From assembly GCA_022605405.1 (NCBI GenBank), contig JABYQQ010000002.1, positions 2,480,001 through 2,544,000 of the forward strand: a stretch of DNA of 64,000 nt. Reading direction: 5' to 3'. The notes under the pieces were generated by a model that ran no database searches, had not been told where the DNA came from, and was given only the letters and a program-made list of their open reading frames with translations. The DNA comes from Earliella scabrosa (Eukaryota > Basidiomycota > Agaricomycetes > Polyporales > Polyporaceae). A program made the translations under genes and the position numbers. Below are positions 58,014 to 64,000 of this stretch, piece by piece (position 1 is the stretch's first letter; each line of letters starts with the position of its first letter).

Positions 58014-59327
58014 ATGATGCTCCCTTATCCACGTTCAGAGCGATACGCTGTGATGCGTACGGACCCTGTGGCCAGTGTCGCTGGTCTGAATGACGCAGAA
58101 GCCGTCACAGCTGCCCAGGATATTAGCCCCAAAACTTACCTGGCGTACATCCACACGGTGAGTGCGGTCACCCGTTCAATGCATACCTTGTCCCAACGTC
58201 GCGCTGCATGCGTAGGACGTCACCTTGCCTATTCCTGGAAGGCCCTGGTTCTGCTACTCCGTCTCTCTCATCGGACCGTCTCCTCCCCCCGCCGACCTCA
58301 AACACGGCGTCGACCCTACGATGTGCATCCCCATCTTCCCGAACACCGAGCACCCGGAGGGGCGTCGCGCGGTCTGTCCAGAACCGTCCTTCCCTTTCGA
58401 CCACTGCTATCACTGGTATCGCACTCGTATGACAGTCCGCGTCCGCGCACGCCCGGAGGGCTGGAACGAGGACGAGGCGGTCTATCTACCCTCAGACGAT
58501 CTTCACACCATGGGCATCTATCTCCTGAATGATGCTCTTCGATCCCGTCACGCTCGGGACCCGGCGCCGCGCTGTATATCCGTATCCGATGATCCCTTGG
58601 AAGACGAAGACTCGGATTCGGCGTTCTGGGACTCATCCCCCGGTGGGCGTTCGGTGCATCCCTTCAGTGGGAACCAGCCCGTGTCGAACCACGTTTCTAC
58701 GAGAAGCTCGCTCGATCCGAGCAACCCGACAGACCCCAGCAGCAATGCGAGCGAGAGCGTTTCGAATCTCGAGACTGGCACGCATGAGTCTCGTTCCAGC
58801 TCGCGCGCAGCGCTGGATGCAGAGACAGTGTCAGTCGACTCGATCATCTCTGCAACCGATCTACAGACTTTGCGTCGCCAGGCGAAGGACGCTGCCCTGT
58901 TCCCCGTGGTCGACCTCTGGTACGACTTAGCGGGGCACCTCACGCAGGACGAGATCGCGAGTCCCGTTGACTTCTTCGAGGAGCGCGCTGCTATCATCAA
59001 GTGGGTCTTGTTCTGTCAACTAACTTGATCAGCGTTTGTTAGGAGTGCTAATCGTCCTTCGTGCGCAGAATTATCAAGAGTGCTAGACGTCGCATCGCTG
59101 CACGTCCTCAGGAGCCTGTCGAACAGGTCCAAGAGCCACAAAATGTCAAGACGAAACCGAGACGTGAGTGGCTCGCCCGACATCCCCGCAGGTCGGTCAG
59201 TATCTGATAAATTGTATGACGTATGATAGGTTTCCGGCCCATGAAGGCGCTGCGTCAGTTGCGCCGGCAGGTAACGAAGACGATCGGTCGCATCGCGCAT
59301 CTGGCCCCGCGCCCGCTGCGCTCATGA
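58014..59327 (+). CDS. NCYHW family protein N5
   Basis: Exons 58014-58157 (144 nt), 58216-59000, 59069-59163 and 59230-59327 sum to 373 codons plus stop. Exon 1 has RYAVMRTDPVASVAGL. Exon 2 has CIPIFPNTEHPEGRR and the variant FPFDHCYHWY (Asn of NCYHW replaced by His), a Ser-rich variable linker, then LFPVVDLWYDLAGHL and DEIASPVDFFEERAA. The last two exons are strongly basic (KSARRRIAARP, MKALRQLRRQ) and end in APRPLRS, so the LCLQ-type tail of N1-N3 is absent. Function unknown; the basic tail could bind nucleic acid or membranes. Confidence 0.8.
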
Positions 59328-60332
59328 ATCACGAATGCTTGGACCCTTTCACGAACGTCTGTACATCTAACACAGTGGCGGCTCGGATGTTCGACCGCTG
59401 GCTGCATGAAGCATTATGCCTGAGCAATGATATCGATACGACTCTCTACGTTCAACCGCCGCCCGATCCAGCGAGCGACCCCATGCAGTTATCGGACTGG
59501 TGCCGGTGGCACCACTCAACCAGCTGCTGTCCTTGCAATGACATCCGGCGCGTCGTTTAAAGCGGTCATACTCAATCTTTATCAGGTCCGTCCCGATCGC
59601 CAGGTGTCCTCACTTAGGTGGCGATCAGCTGAACTCTGAAGCTTCGTTCGTGGGGATGGATTAGAAACATGCATTCTTACCGGAGCGCCGAAGGTACGTT
59701 CTCCCGGCACGCTTGAGCTAGCAGTCTGGGAAGCGCACCACGCGCACTCCATGCGCGCACTGTTTGAGTGCACAGTAGGTAACCGACTGTCATGTTCGTA
59801 TCGCCGCACCTCCGTATTCCCCGCATTCCCCCCTTCGCTGCTGAAGAACAGGGCGAGACCCCAGAGGTGAGCATCTTGCGAACCGAACGTCTTCTGTGGT
59901 CTGAGCACCTGTTGTCTAGCACATGCAGTCGCGGGATGTGACCCGATCTCTCCTTCCCCACCCCACTTCGCCTCGTGTCTGTGGGACAGGAAGCAAGGTG
60001 AGAGTTTGCGCCCATACGCCCTCTGTGGACACGATGCAGATACCCCGAACGGGATGTGGTCTGCGCCCGTCTCCTATCCGCCCGTCCGCCTTCCAGCCCA
60101 CTGTCCCATGGGACATCGTCTCATCGCTTCCTCCCTTCCTTGCATCCCCGCATCCGTCACCGTCCACGTCTAGAACCCGCAACAGTCGCACCTCCGCGCC
60201 CCGTGCCCGCTCACAGCCCGCTCCGATCAGCCATGATGCACAAGTACGCTGGTACAAGTATCTGGGTGGGGACGCGCGCGTTGCGCGCCCCTTTTCCTAC
60301 TATCGTTCACTGTCTCCTTCCTCTCCTCCGTG
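59328..60332. other. N5-M5 spacer
   Basis: No supported gene. The overlapping frames of ~110-136 aa on both strands carry no motif. The M5 promoter should lie at its right end. Confidence 0.45.
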
Positions 60333-61991
60333 ATGTCTTCTAGTTCGGAAGGTCTCAGTCCTGCGAGTGCGGCGCGGCTGCGCAGGCAGCTCACGACGCT
60401 CGCGCATGATCGCGTCTTCCCGCTCGTGGTCGAGACCGCGCTCTATGGTGCGTTCGCCTGTCTCTCTCTCTCCACACCGCGATACACAATGCTGACACGT
60501 CTCCCCTCCCTCTCCCTCCGTTCCAGCGATATTCACCGTGCTCGTCGCCACGTCGACGTACATATTCTGGTGCGTCATTTCTGATGTCCGAGTGCCCCGA
60601 CAACGCGCGCGCTGACCGTGGCACCTCGCTCGACGCTCGTTCGCACAGCAAGCGCGGGCTCCGGCACTCGTGGTCCAACCGGGTCATGCTCGCGGCGACG
60701 CTGGCCATGTACGCGCTGTCCACGCTCGATTGGGCGATTGACGTGCGGCTTCTGTGGAATGATCTGAGGACGCTGAGGTTCGTTGGTCTCCCGGACGCGC
60801 CGCCTGGAAGGTTTGGGCGCTCGAGTCCTCCGCTGCTGGTGATCCAGGGTATCACCAGTGTCGTCTGTGTGAGTGACTTTTCCGTGATAACAGACCGCCG
60901 CGATGTTGCTGAAGTATGCTCCGGGCTTAGATCATACTTGGGGACGCGGTGGTATGCTGGCGGGTGTGCGTCGTCTGGGCGGGGCATAAGGGCGTCGTCG
61001 CCGCGGCGCTCTTCTGGGTGATCGGCTCGATCGGTGCGTGGTTCCCAATCCATCTTGGTTGCACGGAAGTCTCTGATTCCCTTCTCGCAGGCGTGTTCAC
61101 GACGTTCAGCGTGATGTTCGTTGGGTTCTACTACCCGGGAGTCCCGCCGAGCGTCAAGCTGCTCGTTCGCCACAGCGAGATCGTCAACGCGTTCTCGTTC
61201 TCGTGGTCTGCGGCGACGAACGTCTGGGCCACGGCGATGATCGCGTATAAAGCATGGTTCGTCCCCTTTTTGCTAGTCTGCGCTGCAAATTACTCAGTAC
61301 TCATTGTCCCACTGGTCCATGGCAGGTTGCAGCGCCGGAGCATCGACCACCACCTGCGGAGCAGGACGAGCACCAGCACGGCTGTGCAGAAGGTGCTAAT
61401 GCTCCTGGTTGATCTGGGGATCGTGTACACGATCTTCATGGTGCGTGTCATGTTGTCTCCGCTGTTGTATGGTCAAAGTTGACCCCTGCATCCCGTACGG
61501 TCTCAAGCTCCTGAACGTAATCGTGCTCATACCGAGCCTCAACAGCGGCACGTTCTTCTTCTACGTCACACTCTTCATGCAGCAGATCACCGTGCGTCTC
61601 TCCCGCTCTCCTCCCGCGCATCTACTATTAGCTAACTCCTCACTTTCACCCTTCCGCTTCTCGCTCGCAGGGCATGTACCCGACGGCGATCATCGTGCTC
61701 GTCGCGCTGCAGAAGTCGCACCTCGACCATCAGTTCACGTACCCGCCGCCACCGGCCTCGGAGACGGACTCGCTCCCGTTCACGGTCAATGTGCAAGACG
61801 CGACGTACGCGAGCACGGGCATGGGCAAGGGGCACGAGTCGGGCTCGCAGGTGCAGCTCGTCGCGTTGCATGACCCGAAGCGCACGACGAGCACTGCGGG
61901 TCCGGAGGAGTACTCGGTGGCGGTGGGGTGGGAGAGGGAGAGGGAGAAGGAGAGTGGACAGATGGGGGATATCGTCGGGGTGGCTACTTAG
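60333..61991 (+). CDS. Multipass (about 7 TM) membrane protein (M5)
   Basis: The start MSSSSEGLSPASAARL at 60333 is followed by FPLVVETALY, an intron, AIFTVLVATSTYIFC, and LRHSWSNRVMLAATLAMYAL. A loop ending PPLLVIQGITSVVC comes next. After an intron comes IILGDAVVCWRVCVVW, a motif common to a large basidiomycete family, then VFTTFSVMFVGFYY, SWSAATNVWATAMIAYKAW, VLMLLVDLGIVYTIFM, FFFYVTLFMQQIT and GMYPTAIIVLVALQKS. The C-terminal ~80 residues are hydrophilic and probably cytosolic, ending MGDIVGVAT. About seven membrane segments and seven or eight short introns are implied. The role is unknown; a receptor-like role is only suggested by topology. Confidence 0.8.
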
Positions 61992-63065
61992 GGTGCGAGT
62001 ACGTGAGCGTGGCTCCTCGTTTCTTGTAGTCTATCTGGTGAGTGAGTTGTTCACTGCAACACATACGGCCTCGAATGTAATTAAAATTCGGGCAACCTAC
62101 AGACACAGCTGGAATTGTGATTTGATGCAAATTGGATATGCATGGAAAGTCTGCGGACGTTCAGACCACGCGACCATCATACATAACCGAAATATCAAGC
62201 GCATTGTGTTCTTGACTCCCGTGCTGTATGAGTACCAGTGCGTCTACTACGCCATCTCTGAACGAAGTATGCCTAACCGTTGCAGCACTTATACTTACGC
62301 GCACTGATCGCACGCAGATGGATCGGCTGAGCATCTTGCATCGCATTGCGGCCTCAAACGCGTTCGGGACATCGTCATCCGTTGGGATGTACACCTTGAG
62401 GGCGTACCAGATAATCACGACAGCGATCCTGCTTCCAACTTGCTCGAAGCCGAAGATGCTCATCCTCCATAGGCCTCGAGCGAAGTTACATCATTCCAAG
62501 CTCGGGTCGTCAGCGTCTTCACTTCAGAGGCACATGAGGCATAGCGGCCGACGTTGATGGAACTTTTCGCAGTGACACATTAACAGAGCGGTCTACCTTC
62601 CTGATCTCGCGCGTTATTGGTAGCCCGCCTAGTTGTAGGTGACCGCGGTGGTTCATTGCCTTCATTCGGACGGGTTGTGCTCCCTTGACCGGCCGGACGA
62701 GATAACACCCCATCCGCGACGGCAAAGCACCACTCCGCGATATACGTGAAATTTCACCGGCTTGGGAGTGCGTGCGGGCTCGCGAGCTTCTCAACTGGAC
62801 ATGTTAATGCCTGTCAAAGTCACACAGCCTCGACTCTGTCAGTCTGATCAATGGGATCAACGGTAGAGCATGGGACAGTGTTACAGAGACAGATGACTAG
62901 TATGTAACGGGATACTAGTGTTCCTTCACGCGAGCGATATTCCTCCACTGACGGTAAGTATGGCAGAGTAGGGGGCCAGGAAGTACTGAGAGAGCGTCAA
63001 TAAATAGTGTTGCGAGGATACAAGCAGTCTCTAGACTATGGATACAGTTCGTGGTTTTTAATGTA
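61992..63065. other. M5-N6 spacer with a possible small ORF
   Basis: A minus-strand frame at 62161-62463 starts with a hydrophobic segment (MSIFGFEQVGSRIAVVIIWY) and could be a small exon, but it has no partner exons or recognised motif. Nothing else was seen. Confidence 0.35.
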
Positions 63066-64000
63066 TCATGGCCAAACACGAAGGTAGGGGAGACGTAGAT
63101 AATGCGACATGCGATGAACGAACCTCATCGTACCCCCTCGCAGCCGAAGTGAGATACGAAACAGTTGGCACCCTGACAGGCAGGCCAAACGACTCAGAGA
63201 GAGAGCATGATGCAATAATTGAGTTACTCACTTCTGTGCGACTGCAATTGACTCGGAGCACGGGTCTCTGTGATGTAGACATCTTGATCCCAAGCCCTCG
63301 GAGACGTCCTGGGACCTGTCCCAGACCGTTCCTCTTGTCTCGCCTGAGCCATACGAATGAGTCTACACTTCAGCTCAGTCTCGGTGTTTAAGGATAGTGT
63401 AATGGTACCCTGCTTACTCGGATAGTGCGTCCCGCTCCCTGCAGAGCTCAAGAGGGCTAGGTATGTCTTCTTGGTTTAGATGGTTCGTGATATCATACCA
63501 CAGATCAACAAGAGGAACGACCCCAGGGGCTTCTGACCCGTTCTCCTCAAATAAACCGTTCCGAATGAGCTCGCGCATAGCAGCATTCACAGGTCTGTTT
63601 CCGAGGCTCTCTTCACTGGAGTACGAGTGGGTCGTGCCGCTCCCACAGAACGAGCTAGCGGCATCGTTCTGCCATCTCGTGCCACACAACTCTGCGTTGA
63701 TTTCCCGTTCTATGATTGGTGGGTTGGAAGCCTGTGAGGTTTCCGGCGCCGAGTCACCATAGGGATGGGGTGCAATCGTGGTACATATAGCGCCCTCCTG
63801 AGAACCAGATCTTCTTCGGCGATTTTCTTCGGCGCGAAAGAGGTCTGTTCCCATGAATTTCCAGAGGCTCAGCTGTGATACTGCTGGGAGCTTGACTGTG
63901 GCGCTATTGTCGTATTTCTCCCGACGAGAAATGACTTGGACGACCATATCCTCGAAGCATGACCAGTGGTAGCAGTTGTCATACGGAAATTGGGGATTAG
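63066..64000 (-). CDS. NCYHW family protein N6 (partial, 5' end beyond right edge)
   Basis: The frame enters from the edge with NPQFPYDNCYHW and continues through a variable Ser/Arg-rich linker to VVPLVDLWYDITNHL and EDIPSPLELCRERDA, where an intron begins (about 63415). An exon with RLIRMAQARQEER (parallel to the QARR helices of N2 and N4) runs to about 63230. A last exon after a further intron ends in LRVWP with the stop at 63066. The first two exons' beginnings (GTYAV region, FPNTEHP region) lie outside the window. The LCLQ tail is absent, as in N4 and N5. It is convergent with M5. Confidence 0.72.

Overview
The window looks like nuclear DNA of a filamentous basidiomycete, probably an Agaricomycete and perhaps Polyporales-like. 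The genes are split by many 50-100 nt GT-AG introns. TATA boxes often lie about 40-95 nt upstream of the ATG. A nuclear tRNA-Ile(AAU) carries a canonical intron after position 37. Several protein types (DUF6533-like membrane proteins with an IWKRR motif, a fungal GH18 ENGase, PL8, P450, lactonase propeller) are typical of that group. No rRNA, CRISPR, prophage or bacterial-style operon was seen.

Layout. 1-2.6 kb: a partial phosphatase-fold protein without catalytic residues, and a GH18 endo-beta-N-acetylglucosaminidase. 4.8-17.9 kb: a tandem array, all on the plus strand, of six paralogues plus one decayed copy. They share an N-terminal PPxY motif, ankyrin-like repeats, a beta-rich domain and, in most copies, a C-terminal CaaX-like box (CIVC, CIIC or CLVC). 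I recognise no named family for the whole architecture; this is the most novel-looking system here. 18.4-25.6 kb: two head-to-head paralogous multipass membrane proteins. 27.2-29.6 kb: a cytochrome P450. 30.5 kb: tRNA-Ile. 30.7-32.7 kb: a DUF6533-like membrane protein. 34.4-35.6 kb: a lactonase-type beta-propeller. 37.1-40.4 kb: a secreted polysaccharide lyase family 8 enzyme. 41.7-64 kb: a second lineage-specific array with six members of an unnamed family marked by an NCYHW motif (family N), two members of another unnamed family (family K), two membrane proteins, one NAD(P)-binding epimerase-like enzyme and one PIF/Harbinger-type MITE.

How the parts may relate. The PPxY plus CaaX design suggests, by inference only, membrane-anchored partners or adaptors of WW-domain proteins such as Rsp5/NEDD4-type ubiquitin ligases. 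Families N and K twice form the same divergent pair (K1-N2 and K2-N4), and N1, N2 and N3 share a C-terminal tail. This points to duplication of a gene pair and to linked function. The ENGase, PL8, P450 and lactonase genes are ordinary metabolic or carbohydrate-active genes lying between the arrays.

Limits. Exon borders were inferred by eye from splice consensus, reading phase and comparison among paralogues. Models whose summed exons divide by three (P1-P4, P6, N1, N2, N5, the lactonase) are the most secure. The membrane-protein, P450 and PL8 models are approximate inside their outer limits. Family names rest on motif recognition without any database search.
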